Positions 43,103-52,010 of a DNA stretch of 64,000 bases are shown here, one piece after another. The position numbers and the translations under genes are program-made. The notes under the pieces were generated by a model. It was not told the origin of the DNA, made no database searches, and worked only from the letters and a program-made list of their open reading frames with translations. The stretch is taken from contig OY970236.1 in NCBI GenBank assembly GCA_963714155.1, forward strand, positions 2,418,001-2,482,000, written 5' to 3'. This DNA comes from VRUE01 sp963714155. Its GTDB lineage: Bacteria > Actinomycetota > Thermoleophilia > Solirubrobacterales > 70-9. Numbering within the stretch: position 1 is the stretch's first letter; each line of letters starts with the position of its first letter.

Positions 43103-44149
43103 CTACGCGATGAGCGCCGCGAGGCGCTGCAAGGTATGGAGTTGCTGGCTCTTCTCGGCATGAACAGGCGAGACGATCAGGCGGTCGATGCCGGCGCCGC
43201 GGAAGCGCTCGACCCGCTCCGCCACTTCCGCCTCGGTGCCGACCAGCGAGGTCGCCTCGACGATCTCGTCGGGCACGGCCTCGAAGGCGCCGGCGCGGTC
43301 GCCGTCCTGGAAGCGCTGCTGGACCTCATCGGCGACCTCGCCGAAGCCGAAGCGGTGGGCGAGGTCGACGTAGAAGTTGGTCTTGCGGCTGCCCATGCCG
43401 CCGAAGTAGAGGACGAGGCCGGCCTTGACCACGGCCTTGGCCGCCTCGAGGTCGCCGTCGATCGCCACCTGCAGCGAGGGCGAGACCTCGAGGTCGGAGC
43501 GCTGGCGCCCGCCCTTGGCGAAGCCCGCCTCCAAGTGCTCGCCCCAGGTCTGCTCGAAAGCATCGACGCTGAAGAAGATCGGGATCCAGCCGTCGCAGAT
43601 CTCCGCCGCCATCTCGACCGACTTGCGGCCGATCGCGCCGACGAAGACCGGGATCTCGTTGCGCTCGGGGTGGAAGTTGAGCTTGAGCGGCTTTCCCTCG
43701 CCGCCGGGTAGAGGCAGTTGATAATGCTCGCCCTGGTGGTCCACCTTGTCCTCGCGGGCGATGATCTCGCGCACGACCTCGATGTACTCGCGGGTGCGGC
43801 CCCAGGGCTTGGCGTAGGGCACGCCGTACCAGCCCTCGGAGACCTGCGGGCCCGAGGGACCGAAGCCGAAGATGAAACGGCCGCCGGAGAGCTTGTCGAT
43901 CGTCGCCCCGGCCATCGCCGCGGCGGCGGGCGGGCGGGCGGGCACCTGCAGGATCGCGGCGCCGAGCTTGATCGTCGTCGTCTGCGGCGCCAGCCAGGCC
44001 AGCACGCTGACCACGTCGGAGCCGTAGGACTCGGCCGCCCAGACCGACTCGAAGCCGGCGCCCTCGGCGGCCTGGACCACCTCGAGGGCGTCCTCGCCGG
44101 CCGGGCCGATGCCCCAGTAGCCAAGGTTGAGTCCGAGCTTCAAAGCCAT
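43103..44149 (-). CDS. LLM-class F420-dependent oxidoreductase
   Basis: A 348-residue luciferase-like TIM-barrel protein. It has LNLGYWGIGPAGEDALEVVQAAEGAGFESVWAAES, IDKLSGGRFIFGFGPSGPQVSEGWYG, a VFVGAIGRKSVEMAAEICDG block and a C-terminal TEAEVAERVERFRGAGID. It belongs to the F420-dependent group common in actinobacteria. It lies 18 bp upstream of pntAA and may be co-transcribed, which would put an F420 enzyme with the transhydrogenase. Confidence 0.85.
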   Translation of the reverse strand: MALKLGLNLGYWGIGPAGEDALEVVQAAEGAGFESVWAAESYGSDVVSVLAWLAPQTTTIKLGAAILQVPARPPAAAAMAGATIDKLSGGRFIFGFGPSGPQVSEGWYGVPYAKPWGRTREYIEVVREIIAREDKVDHQGEHYQLPLPGGEGKPLKLNFHPERNEIPVFVGAIGRKSVEMAAEICDGWIPIFFSVDAFEQTWGEHLEAGFAKGGRQRSDLEVSPSLQVAIDGDLEAAKAVVKAGLVLYFGGMGSRKTNFYVDLAHRFGFGEVADEVQQRFQDGDRAGAFEAVPDEIVEATSLVGTEAEVAERVERFRGAGIDRLIVSPVHAEKSQQLHTLQRLAALIA

Positions 44150-44178
44150 CCGGAGCTCACCCTATTGAATAGGCGGCG

Positions 44179-46584
44179 ATGACGGACGCGGCGATCGAGC
44201 GAGGCCTTTCCAGCGCTACCGCAGCGAAGCGGCTGCGCGAGCTCGGCCCGCCACCGGAGAACTCCTCGCGCTCGACCTCCAGCATCGTCGCCGGCAACGT
44301 CTTCACCCTCTTCAACGTGATCATCGGCGCCTTCTTCGTGCTCGACCTCGGGCTCGGCCTCTACGCCGACTCGATCTTCGGCCTGATCGCGGTGATCAAC
44401 TCCTACATCGGCATCCGCCAGGAGCTGAAAGCGAAGCGCACCCTCGACGAGCTGGCGGTCCTCGTCGCGCCCCACGCCAAGGCGATCCGCGACGGCGCCA
44501 CTGCGAGCCTGCTTGCCGAGGAGATCGTGCCCGGCGACGTGGTCGAGGTCGCGCCCGGCGACCAGCTCGTCGCCGACGGCGAGGTGCTCAGCACCCGCGG
44601 GATGACGCTCGACGAGTCGATGCTGACCGGCGAGGCCGACGGGGTGCGCAAGGAGGCTGGCGACCGCGCTCTCTCCGGCTCCTTCTGCATCAGCGGCTCC
44701 GGCTCCTACAAGGTCGACGCCGTGCGCGAGGACAGCTACGCCGGCAAACTGGCCGGCGAGGCGCGCGCCTTCCGCCACCCACCCTCACCGCTGCAGACCG
44801 AGGTCAACCGGGTGATCGTCGCCTGCGTCTACGCGATGGTGCCGCTGGCGGTGCTGCTGATCCTCACCCTGAAGCTGCGCAACACCGGCCTCGAGGAGGC
44901 GGCCCAGACCGCCACCGCAGGACTGGTGACGCTGATCCCCGAGGGGCTGGTGCTGTTGATGAGCGTCACCTTCGCCGTCGCCGCCGTGCGCCTGGCGAAA
45001 AAAGACACGCTGGTGCAGCAGATGAGCGCCACCGAGAGCCTCGCCGCGGTCGACACGATCTGCGTCGACAAGACCGGCACCCTGACCGACGGCGAATTGC
45101 GCCTGCTCGGCGCCGAGGTGGCGGAGGGCATCGACGAAAAAGCGGCTCACGCTGCGCTCGGGCGCTTCGCCGCCAGCGCCGGCGACCGCAACCGCACCCT
45201 CGAGGCGATCGGCGAACGCTTCCCCGGCGAGGCGGGCCGTGTCTCCGGCGAAGTCCCCTTCTCCTCGGAGTGGAAGTGGAGTGGGCTGCGGATCGACTCG
45301 GCCAGTTACGTGCTCGGCGCACCCGACGTGCTGGGCGAAGCCGGCGTGCTCACCCTGCCACCCGGCCTCACCCGCGTGCTCGAGCGCGAGACCGCGGCCG
45401 GGCGCCGGGTCGTCGCCTTCAGCGAAACCAGCGAGCAACTGCCGACCAACCCGGGTGAGCAGCCACCCCCGCGACTGGCACCGGTCGCCCTGATCGTGCT
45501 CGAGGAGACCTTGCGGCCCGACGCGGCGGAAACGGTCGCCTTGATGCGCGAGGAAGACGTCGACCTGAAGCTGATCTCGGGCGACGCCAGGGCAACCGTG
45601 ACCGCCGTCGCCAACGCGGTCGGGGTGCCCCAGGACGCCGGCGTGATCGAGGGACACGAACTGCCCGAAGACCCGGAGCAGCTCGCCGTGGCCGTCCAGC
45701 GCAACACGGTCTTCTGCCGGATCAAGCCCGAGCAGAAGCGCGATCTGGTCGCCGCTCTCGCCGCCTCCGGGCGCTACGCGGCGATGATCGGCGACGGCGT
45801 CAACGACGTGCCGGCGCTGAAGCGGGCGCGGATGGCGGTGGCGATGGGCTCGGGTGCCCAGGTGACCAAGGGGGTCGCCGACGTCGTCCTGCTCAAGGAC
45901 GAGTTCGCCCGCTTGCCGCAGGCCGTCGCCGAGGGACGACAGATCGCCCGCAACATCCACCGGCTCGGCCGCCTCTACCTGACCAAGACGGTCTACGCGG
46001 CGGCGCTGATTCTGCTCGTCGCGATCCCGGGCTTCGCCTTCCCCTTCCTCCCCCGCCACCTCACCCTCGCCGCCTTCCTGACGATCGGCGTCCCCTCCTT
46101 CGTGCTCGCGCTGATGCCCTCGGACGGCCCGCTCTACCGTGGCCGCCTGCTGCGCGCCCTGGCTGCCTTCGCCGTGCCGGCCGGGCTCGCCACGGCGCTC
46201 GGCTCGATCCTCTCCTTCTTCCTCGTCGACACCGTCTTCGGCGGCAGCCTCGAGGCAGGCCGCACCGCGGCAACGACGACCCTGGTCGTACTCGGCCTCA
46301 GCTTCGTGCTGCTGCTCGAGCGCGGTCCCGGCCGCGAGCACATCGCGATTCAGAGCAACATGCTGGTGCTCGTGCTCAGCCTGGGCGGACTCTTCGCCGG
46401 AATCCTGGCGCTCCCGCCGCTGCGCGATTTCTTCGAGATGGAGGTGCTCAGCTCCGCTCAGTGGTTCCTGGCACTGCTCTCGGCCGCGGCGGGGCTGGCG
46501 ATCGCCAGTCTGCTCTGGCGCTTGCCGCAAATCGAAGCGTGGGGCGCCCCGGTCAGTCCCGAGGCGGAAGCACGAACTGACTGA
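44179..46584 (+). CDS. P-type cation ATPase, CtpE-like
   Basis: An 801-residue ATPase with TGE (150-152) in the actuator, PEGL in helix M4 (254-257), the phosphorylation site DKTGT (297-301), and the hinge MIGDGVNDVPALK. There are about ten transmembrane helices. No N-terminal metal-binding domain. The PEGL motif and overall order match mycobacterial CtpE, reported as a calcium importer; ion choice here is inference. The 3' end overlaps the opposite-strand thioesterase gene by 32 nt. Confidence 0.88.
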   Translation: MTDAAIERGLSSATAAKRLRELGPPPENSSRSTSSIVAGNVFTLFNVIIGAFFVLDLGLGLYADSIFGLIAVINSYIGIRQELKAKRTLDELAVLVAPHAKAIRDGATASLLAEEIVPGDVVEVAPGDQLVADGEVLSTRGMTLDESMLTGEADGVRKEAGDRALSGSFCISGSGSYKVDAVREDSYAGKLAGEARAFRHPPSPLQTEVNRVIVACVYAMVPLAVLLILTLKLRNTGLEEAAQTATAGLVTLIPEGLVLLMSVTFAVAAVRLAKKDTLVQQMSATESLAAVDTICVDKTGTLTDGELRLLGAEVAEGIDEKAAHAALGRFAASAGDRNRTLEAIGERFPGEAGRVSGEVPFSSEWKWSGLRIDSASYVLGAPDVLGEAGVLTLPPGLTRVLERETAAGRRVVAFSETSEQLPTNPGEQPPPRLAPVALIVLEETLRPDAAETVALMREEDVDLKLISGDARATVTAVANAVGVPQDAGVIEGHELPEDPEQLAVAVQRNTVFCRIKPEQKRDLVAALAASGRYAAMIGDGVNDVPALKRARMAVAMGSGAQVTKGVADVVLLKDEFARLPQAVAEGRQIARNIHRLGRLYLTKTVYAAALILLVAIPGFAFPFLPRHLTLAAFLTIGVPSFVLALMPSDGPLYRGRLLRALAAFAVPAGLATALGSILSFFLVDTVFGGSLEAGRTAATTTLVVLGLSFVLLLERGPGREHIAIQSNMLVLVLSLGGLFAGILALPPLRDFFEMEVLSSAQWFLALLSAAAGLAIASLLWRLPQIEAWGAPVSPEAEARTD

Positions 46585-47008
46585 CGATCAGGTTTGCGGC
46601 GAGCTTCGGCTCGCCGCCGTCCCTGATCCGCTCGATCTTGACCTCGATCACGACTGTGCTCTTGCCCGCGTGCAGGGGCGTGGCGGTGGCGACTATCTCG
46701 TCGCCGAGCAGGCCGGCGGCGAAGACGTTGAGCTTGAGCTCGATCGTGGTGAAGTTGTGCTGCGGCGGGATATTGCGAAAGGTGGCCCAAGCCGCGACGG
46801 TGTCACCAAGCGCGGTCCAGACCCCGCCGTGAACGAAGCCGCCGGGATGCAGGTGGCGCTGATCGACGACGATGCGGCCGCTGGCGAAGGAATCCTCGAT
46901 CTCGATCGGGTCGATCCCGAGGTCGCCGGGGAAGCTGCCGCCGATGAAGGAGCGCACGCCCTCCGGGGTAATAGGCGAGCGATCGCCGGTCGCACTTGAA
47001 TCGCTCAT
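46553..47008 (-). CDS. PaaI-type hotdog thioesterase
   Basis: A 151-residue hotdog-fold protein from ATG 47008, preceded by GGAG at 9 nt; a longer frame upstream runs into the palindromic repeat and is disfavoured. It has the hallmark LHPGGFVHGGVWTALGDTVAAWA followed by TIELKLNVFAAG. It hydrolyses acyl-CoA thioesters, often phenylacetyl-CoA-like aromatic ones. The ribosome-binding site lies partly in the flanking 45-nt repeat. Confidence 0.85.
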   Translation of the reverse strand: MSDSSATGDRSPITPEGVRSFIGGSFPGDLGIDPIEIEDSFASGRIVVDQRHLHPGGFVHGGVWTALGDTVAAWATFRNIPPQHNFTTIELKLNVFAAGLLGDEIVATATPLHAGKSTVVIEVKIERIRDGGEPKLAANLIVSQFVLPPRD

Positions 47009-47017
47009 GGGCTCATC

Positions 47018-47062
47018 TCCGCTGTTCCTTTGCAGTGAATGGCAGCGATAAGGCACAGCGGA
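47018..47062. repeat. 45-nt palindromic repeat, family B copy 3
   Basis: Starts TCCGCTGTTCCTTTGC and ends AAGGCACAGCGGA, same length and ends as the copies at 37438 and 37498. It fills the gap between the flavin monooxygenase stop and the thioesterase start, whose Shine-Dalgarno it touches. Confidence 0.85.
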
Positions 47063-47065
47063 AGC

Positions 47066-48523
47066 TCATGGGCCCGCCAGTTCGTAGGCACCCGGCACCA
47101 GCTCCCGCGTGCGGCGGCGATAGGCACTCCACACCCAGGGCCAGTTGTTGGGGTCGTTGCCGTTCTCGTCGACGTACCAGTTGCTGCAGCCGCTCTGCCA
47201 GACAGTCCTGGCCAGCGCGGCGCGCAACTCGCGGTCGAAATCCGTGGCCGCGGCGTGGGAGACCTCGATCCGGCTTGCCTCGGCCCGCTCCATCTCGCCC
47301 AGCGCGGCGAGCACGTGACCGATGCCGCACTCCAGCGTGTTGACCACCGAGCCGCTGCCGCCGTTGGTGTTGGGCCCGTAGAGCAGGAACATGTTGGGAA
47401 AGCCGGGCACGCTGAGGCCGAGGTAGGCGCGAGCCACCTCGTCCCAAGCGTGCTCCAGGGTGAGGCCCTCGCTGCCGACGATCTCCATCGGCGCGATGAA
47501 GTCGTGACTGGCGAAACCGGTGGCGAGAACGATCGCGTCGGTGGGGCGCTCGACCCCGGTCGCGTCGCGGATGCCGCCGGGCGTCACCCGCTCGATTCCC
47601 TCGGCGACGAGCTCCACGTTGTCCCGGGTCAGGGTCGGATACCAGTCGTCGGTGAGCATGATCCGCTTGCAGCCGAACTCGTAGGTGGGGGTCACCTTGC
47701 GGCGCAGCTCCGGGTCGGAGATCGCGGCCTTGATCTGGCGCATGCCGAGCAGGCGGAAGAGCGGCAGCAGCCAGCGGTGGCGGGTGAAAGCGGCGGCGGC
47801 GACCTCCTGGAAGGCGTAGACCGATGCGCGGTCGAGGCGCCGCAGCGCCGGCAGGCGACGGAAGAGCGAGCGGAGCAAGCGTGAGTAGGCGAAGTCACCC
47901 TTGGCCAGCGTCCAGCCCGGCGAGCGCTGGTAGACGTCGAGCCGGGCGACTTCGGGCTGGATCGCGGGCCCGACCTGGATCGCGCTGCAACCGGTGCCGA
48001 TCAAGGCGACCCGCTTGCCGGTTAGATCGACGTCGTGGCGCCACTCGGCGGTGTGGAAAGCCGGGCCCTCGAAGTCCTCGAGACCGGCGATCGGCGGCAC
48101 TTTCGGCACCGAGAGCTGCCCGCAGGCGGTGATCAGGACGTCCGCCTCGTGTGAGCCGGCGCTGGTCTCGAGCAGCCACTTGCCGCGCCCCTCATCCCAG
48201 CTGGCGCTGGTCACCTCGGTGCCGGTGCGGACCTTGTCGAAGACGCCGAAGCGCTTGGCGACGCCCTCGATGTAGGCGCGGATCTCAGGCCCGGGAGAAA
48301 AGCGGCGCGACCAGCGGTTGGGGGCGAAGGAGTACTCGTAGAGGTGCGAGGGGATGTCGCAGGCGGCCCCGGGGTAGGTGTTGTGCTGCCAGACCCCGCC
48401 GACCCGCTCGCCCTTCTCGAAGACGGTGACGTTCTCGTAGCCCTCGCGCCCCAGCATCGCCGCAGCGCCGACGCCGCCGAAGCCGCCACCGACGACCGCG
48501 ATCGAGCGCCGCTTTGAGCTCAT
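47066..48523 (-). CDS. flavin-containing (Baeyer-Villiger-type) monooxygenase
   Basis: A 485-residue FAD/NADPH enzyme from ATG 48523. FAD motif VVGGGFGGVGAA (9-20), VFEKGERVGGVWQHNTYPGAACD, NADPH motif VALIGTGCSAIQVG, and ATGFASHDF. It resembles class B monooxygenases; the full BVMO fingerprint FxGxxxHTxxW appears as FEGPAFHTAEW, which favours Baeyer-Villiger activity. Its ATG overlaps the stop of the enoyl-CoA hydratase gene. Confidence 0.88.
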   Translation of the reverse strand: MSSKRRSIAVVGGGFGGVGAAAMLGREGYENVTVFEKGERVGGVWQHNTYPGAACDIPSHLYEYSFAPNRWSRRFSPGPEIRAYIEGVAKRFGVFDKVRTGTEVTSASWDEGRGKWLLETSAGSHEADVLITACGQLSVPKVPPIAGLEDFEGPAFHTAEWRHDVDLTGKRVALIGTGCSAIQVGPAIQPEVARLDVYQRSPGWTLAKGDFAYSRLLRSLFRRLPALRRLDRASVYAFQEVAAAAFTRHRWLLPLFRLLGMRQIKAAISDPELRRKVTPTYEFGCKRIMLTDDWYPTLTRDNVELVAEGIERVTPGGIRDATGVERPTDAIVLATGFASHDFIAPMEIVGSEGLTLEHAWDEVARAYLGLSVPGFPNMFLLYGPNTNGGSGSVVNTLECGIGHVLAALGEMERAEASRIEVSHAAATDFDRELRAALARTVWQSGCSNWYVDENGNDPNNWPWVWSAYRRRTRELVPGAYELAGP

Positions 48524-49425
48524 ACCCCGAAGCCCTCCAGGCCGAAGTCGCCGAAGGGCTCGTCGCGGTCTTTGACCGCCTCCTTGAAGCCGCCCTCGGC
48601 AGCGCGGCGAACGAAGCCATGGCCCTCCTCGGTGTGGCGGGCAACGCCGTCGAAGAAGGTGCCGAGCAGCTGGGTCTGGTGCAGGCCCTGGGCGTAGAGG
48701 CTCTGGTTGACCAGCATCTTCATCATCACCAGCTGGTTGATCGGCATCCGGGCAACGCGCTCCAGCAGCGCCTCGAAGCGCCCGTCCAGATCGGCCGCGG
48801 GCGCCGCCTCGGTCGCCAGCCCCCACTCCTCCGCCTGCGCTCCGGTCAGCGAGTCACCGGTGAACAACAGTCGCTTGGCCCGCATCGGCCCGACCCGGGC
48901 CGCCCACATCGCCGTCGTCGGCGAGCCCCAGACGCGCGCCGGCGGGTAGCCGATCTTGGCGTCCTCGGCAATCACCAGCAGGTCGGAGCAGAGCGCCATG
49001 TCGGTGCCACCGGCGACGCAGTAGCCGTGCACCTTGCAGAGCACCGGCTTCTCGGAGTGGAAGAGGCTCATGAAGCCGCGCACGTTGCGCGACATGAACT
49101 GGAAGTCGGTGACCGGGTCCCAGTTCGACTCGGGCATGTGATTGGCGCCGATCACCGCCGGGTCGATTGGCGACCCCGCCGGTGCCTCCGCCCCACCCAG
49201 TTCACTCGTGTCCCCCTCGGCCGAGGCAACGAGGTCATAGCCGCCGCAGAACCCGGTGCCGTTGCCGGCTAGGGCAATGGCGTGGACCTCCGGGTCGAGG
49301 TTGGCCCGCTCCACGCAAGCCGCCAGCTCGGCCGGCATCCGCGGCGTGATCCCGTTGCCGCGGTCCGGCCTGTTGAGCGTTATCCGGGCGACTCGGTCGC
49401 TCGCCTCATACGTAAGCGTTTCCAC
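48520..49425 (-). CDS. enoyl-CoA hydratase/isomerase family protein
   Basis: A 301-residue crotonase-fold protein. It has RVARITLNRPDRGNGITPRMPAEL, an oxyanion-hole strand AIALAGNGTGFCGGYDL, and a VAGGTDMALCSDLLVIAEDAKIGYP block. The usual catalytic Glu positions are not clear, so the reaction may be other than hydration. It is co-transcribed with the monooxygenase downstream and lies after a palindromic repeat downstream of the thiolase. Confidence 0.85.
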   Translation of the reverse strand: METLTYEASDRVARITLNRPDRGNGITPRMPAELAACVERANLDPEVHAIALAGNGTGFCGGYDLVASAEGDTSELGGAEAPAGSPIDPAVIGANHMPESNWDPVTDFQFMSRNVRGFMSLFHSEKPVLCKVHGYCVAGGTDMALCSDLLVIAEDAKIGYPPARVWGSPTTAMWAARVGPMRAKRLLFTGDSLTGAQAEEWGLATEAAPAADLDGRFEALLERVARMPINQLVMMKMLVNQSLYAQGLHQTQLLGTFFDGVARHTEEGHGFVRRAAEGGFKEAVKDRDEPFGDFGLEGFGV

Positions 49426-49441
49426 CAGATCAACCTACGTT

Positions 49442-49547
49442 GTCTGACGCGATCTGACCAAGCAGATCAAGGACGCAGGGAGCGTGGCGTGCTTCTGCAC
49501 GCGAGCGACCGAGGACGCCGATATGCGCCGGTCAGATCGCGTCAGAC
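49442..49547. repeat. palindromic extragenic repeat, family A copy 2 with 18-bp outer stem
   Basis: The 82-nt core (49454-49535) matches 9485-9565 except for one extra T and one A-to-C change. Flanking bases add a perfect stem: GTCTGACGCGAT (49442-49453) pairs with ATCGCGTCAGAC (49536-49547). The thiolase stop codon is inside the right arm. Confidence 0.88.
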
Positions 49548-50699
49548 GCGTTCGACGATCATCGCCTTGCCTTGCCCGCCGGCGACGCACATCGTCTCGA
49601 TGCCGACCTGATGGTCGTCGGTCTCCATCGCGTTGAGCAGGGTGCCCATGATGCGGGCGCCGGTCATGCCGAAGGGGTGCCCGAGGGCGATCGCGCCGCC
49701 GTGGGTGTTGAGCTTGTCTTCGGCGATGCCGCATTCGTCCATGATCGGGATCACCTGGGCGGCGAAGGCCTCGTTGAGCTCGACCGTGTCGATGTCGTCG
49801 ATCGTCATCCCGGCGCGGTCGAGCACCTTCTTGATCGCGCCGATCGGGGCGACGCCCATCAGCTCGGGCTCGTTGCCGTAGGTGGCAGCGGTGACGATGC
49901 GAGCGCGCGGCGTAAGACCCAGCTCCTTGGCCTTGGTGTCACTCATCAGCAGCACCGCGGCGGCGCCGTCGTTGAGCGGGCAGGAGTTGCCGGCGGTAAC
50001 GCCACCGCCGCCAAAGGCCTCGGGCAGTTCGCTCAGCTTCTCCAGGGTCGAGGAAGCGCGCGGACCATCGTCCTTGGCGACTTCGGTGCCGTCGGGCAGC
50101 GTCACCGGGACGATTTCGCGATCGAAGAAACCATCCTCCTGCGACTTGACCGCCAGTTCCTGGGAGCGCTGCGCGAACTTGTCCATGTCGGCGCGGCTGA
50201 CCTCGTACTTTTCGGCGACGTTGACCGCGGTCAGGCCCATGTCGATGTAGGCGTTGGGCTGGCCGTTCTCGCCGATCAGGTTCGGGTTGCGGTCGTCGGC
50301 GCCGGCGGGCTCGGTACGCTCGTTGAAGCGGCTCACCCACTCGACCCCGGCGGCGATGTAGGCGTCGCCCTCGCCGGCCTTGATCGCGTTGCCGGCGTGG
50401 CGGATCGCGTCGAGGCTGGAGGAGCAGTAGCGCGAGACCGTGACCCCGTTGACCTCCTGCGGCAGCTTCTCGGAGAGCAGCGAGATGATGCGGCCGATGT
50501 TGAAAGCCTCCAGGCCCTGCGGCATGCCGACGCCGCAGAAGACGTCCTCGATCAGGGCCGGGTCGACGCCCGGGTTGCGCTCGAGCAGCTGGTCGACCAC
50601 GAAGGCACCCGTCTCCTCCGGGCGCAACTGGGCCAGCGAGCCCTTGAAGGCACGGCCGATCGGCGTGCGGATGGTGTCGACGATTACTGCCTCGGGCAT
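49542..50699 (-). CDS. acetyl-CoA acyltransferase (thiolase)
   Basis: A 385-residue thiolase with active-site Cys in VSRYCSSSLDAI (about 91), the His in GGAIALGHPFGMTGARI, and the second Cys in ETMCVAGGQG. The C-terminus is normal for degradative thiolases. It cleaves or forms 3-ketoacyl-CoA. With the enoyl-CoA hydratase and thioesterase it suggests fatty or aromatic acid beta-oxidation. Confidence 0.92.
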   Translation of the reverse strand: MPEAVIVDTIRTPIGRAFKGSLAQLRPEETGAFVVDQLLERNPGVDPALIEDVFCGVGMPQGLEAFNIGRIISLLSEKLPQEVNGVTVSRYCSSSLDAIRHAGNAIKAGEGDAYIAAGVEWVSRFNERTEPAGADDRNPNLIGENGQPNAYIDMGLTAVNVAEKYEVSRADMDKFAQRSQELAVKSQEDGFFDREIVPVTLPDGTEVAKDDGPRASSTLEKLSELPEAFGGGGVTAGNSCPLNDGAAAVLLMSDTKAKELGLTPRARIVTAATYGNEPELMGVAPIGAIKKVLDRAGMTIDDIDTVELNEAFAAQVIPIMDECGIAEDKLNTHGGAIALGHPFGMTGARIMGTLLNAMETDDHQVGIETMCVAGGQGKAMIVERV

Positions 50700-50788
50700 G
50701 CGGGTCTCTCCTTCGGGCGGGGGTCGGGAAGTGCGGGCCGCAGGGTAGTGGATCGGGAGCGCAGGGCTCCGGGGCAGGCTCTAAGTTA

Positions 50789-51184
50789 GTGGCGATGTCA
50801 CTGGACGGACTGCGGGCGTGGATCGGGCTGGTCGAGCGCAAGCTGACCATGCGCACGCGTGTCTTTCTCGTCCTCGTCGCGATCGCGATCGGCGGCGCAG
50901 GTGCCGGCATCGTGCTGGCGATCGACGCCCAGGACAACGCGGTCAGCAAGGACGACCTGCAGAACGTGCGCGACGAACTCACCGGCACGACCGCTCCGGC
51001 GGCAGCGCCGCAGGCGAGCGAGCTCGAAGCCGAACTCGAAACCCTGCAGGCGGAAGTCGCGGCGCTGCGGGCCGAAGCGGCGTCCGCAGCCCAGGGAAAA
51101 GACGGGGGCGGCGAGGCGCCGGAAGCGACCCCCGAAGGCGATACCGGCAGCAGCGGCGGAGCTGAATTGACGCCGAAGAAGTAG
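50789..51184 (+). CDS. single-pass membrane coiled-coil protein, unknown
   Basis: A 131-residue protein from GTG 50789 (or ATG 50795). A short N-terminus is followed by a transmembrane helix (about 25-45), an Asp/Glu-rich stretch, then a heptad-like coiled coil (SELEAELETLQAEVAALRAEA) and a Gly/Glu tail. No family recognised. Confidence 0.6.
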   Translation: MAMSLDGLRAWIGLVERKLTMRTRVFLVLVAIAIGGAGAGIVLAIDAQDNAVSKDDLQNVRDELTGTTAPAAAPQASELEAELETLQAEVAALRAEAASAAQGKDGGGEAPEATPEGDTGSSGGAELTPKK

Positions 51185-51191
51185 AGGGATA

Positions 51192-51209
51192 TCGTGCGAA
51201 TTCGCACGA
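51192..51209. terminator. 18-bp perfect palindrome after the coiled-coil gene
   Basis: TCGTGCGAATTCGCACGA, 7 bp after the stop. It could fold as a short terminator hairpin (no T-run follows) or serve as an operator for the DUF5679 gene. Confidence 0.4.
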
Positions 51210-51309
51210 CCTTTCCCCGAGCCGTCCCCGGACTGCGTTACATTCGCCGCAATTCGACCTCGCGACCACCGCGAGCTCTGCCGCCCAGGCAGTGAAAGGA
51301 GTCGCCCTG

Positions 51310-51456
51310 ATGCCAGAGGGTTACTGCGTCAAGGAGCGCAAGAAGGTCGAGATCAAAGACGCCAAGCAGGTGACGATGAAGAACGGTCGCCCCGCGATCC
51401 AGGGAACCTGCCCGGACTGCGGCACGAAAATCTTCAAGATCGGGAAACTCGAGTAG
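51310..51456 (+). CDS. DUF5679 zinc-ribbon-like microprotein
   Basis: A 48-residue protein with AAAGGAG at 9 nt before the ATG. It starts MPEGYCVKERKKVEIKDA and has TCPDCGTK, so three Cys that may bind zinc. This tiny family is widespread in actinobacteria and chloroflexota and is of unknown function. It lies between a membrane coiled-coil gene and an ECF sigma gene. Confidence 0.8.
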   Translation: MPEGYCVKERKKVEIKDAKQVTMKNGRPAIQGTCPDCGTKIFKIGKLE

Positions 51457-51464
51457 CGCGAGCC

Positions 51465-51492
51465 TGAACCAGCGTCAGCGGGCATTCGTATC
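51465..51492 (+). promoter_or_regulatory. candidate ECF-type promoter before the sigma gene
   Basis: TGAACC (51465-51470), 16-bp spacer, CGTATC (51487-51492), close to the GGAACC-N16-CGTC form of ECF promoters; it would fit autoregulation with the start codon at 51501. Confidence 0.4.
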
Positions 51493-51500
51493 CCGAACGA

Positions 51501-52010
51501 ATGCCACCTGGCGCGCTGACAGACGAGCGGGACGTGCGTGAGGCCTACGCGGCTCACGCCTCTGAGCTCTACGGCTTCGCGGTCCGCTCGCTCGGCGATT
51601 CCGGCCTCGCCGAAGAGGCCGTCCAGGAGACCTTCCTGCGGGCTTGGCGCGCCGGTGAGCGCTTCGACCCGCAGATCGGTTCGCTGCGGACCTGGCTGTT
51701 CGCGATCCTGCGCAACGTCGTGATCGACCTCGGGCGCGCTCGCGCCGTCCGGCCGACCGTCGCCGACGGCGGCATCGAGGTGGCCGTCGAGCCCTTCGAC
51801 GAGGCCCTGCTCGCCTGGCAGATCGAGGAGGCGATGCGGCGGATCGGCGAGCAGCACCGCCGCGTCCTGGTCGAGACCTATTACCGCGGCCGCCCCTACG
51901 CCGAGGTCGCCGCGGAACTGGGGGTACCGGAGGGAACGGTGAAGAGCCGCGTCTACTACGGCCTGCGGGCGCTGCGGATCGTGCTCGAGGAGATGGGCTA
52001 TGAAGACTGA
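51501..52010 (+). CDS. ECF RNA polymerase sigma factor
   Basis: A 169-residue sigma factor with region 2 (LAEEAVQETFLRAWRAGERFDPQIGSLRTWLFAILRNVVID) and region 4 (IGEQHRRVLVETYYRGRPYAEVAAELGVPEGTVKSRVYYGLRALR). It resembles the SigK/SigL-type group. It overlaps the anti-sigma gene by 11 nt. Confidence 0.92.
   Translation: MPPGALTDERDVREAYAAHASELYGFAVRSLGDSGLAEEAVQETFLRAWRAGERFDPQIGSLRTWLFAILRNVVIDLGRARAVRPTVADGGIEVAVEPFDEALLAWQIEEAMRRIGEQHRRVLVETYYRGRPYAEVAAELGVPEGTVKSRVYYGLRALRIVLEEMGYED

Noticed and set aside
44785..46530. 581-codon minus-strand open frame
   Set aside because: Antisense to the P-type ATPase, which has all its motifs.
51192..51209. Palindrome considered as a LexA (SOS) box
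   Set aside because: It does not match the actinobacterial CGAAC-N4-GTTCG form.
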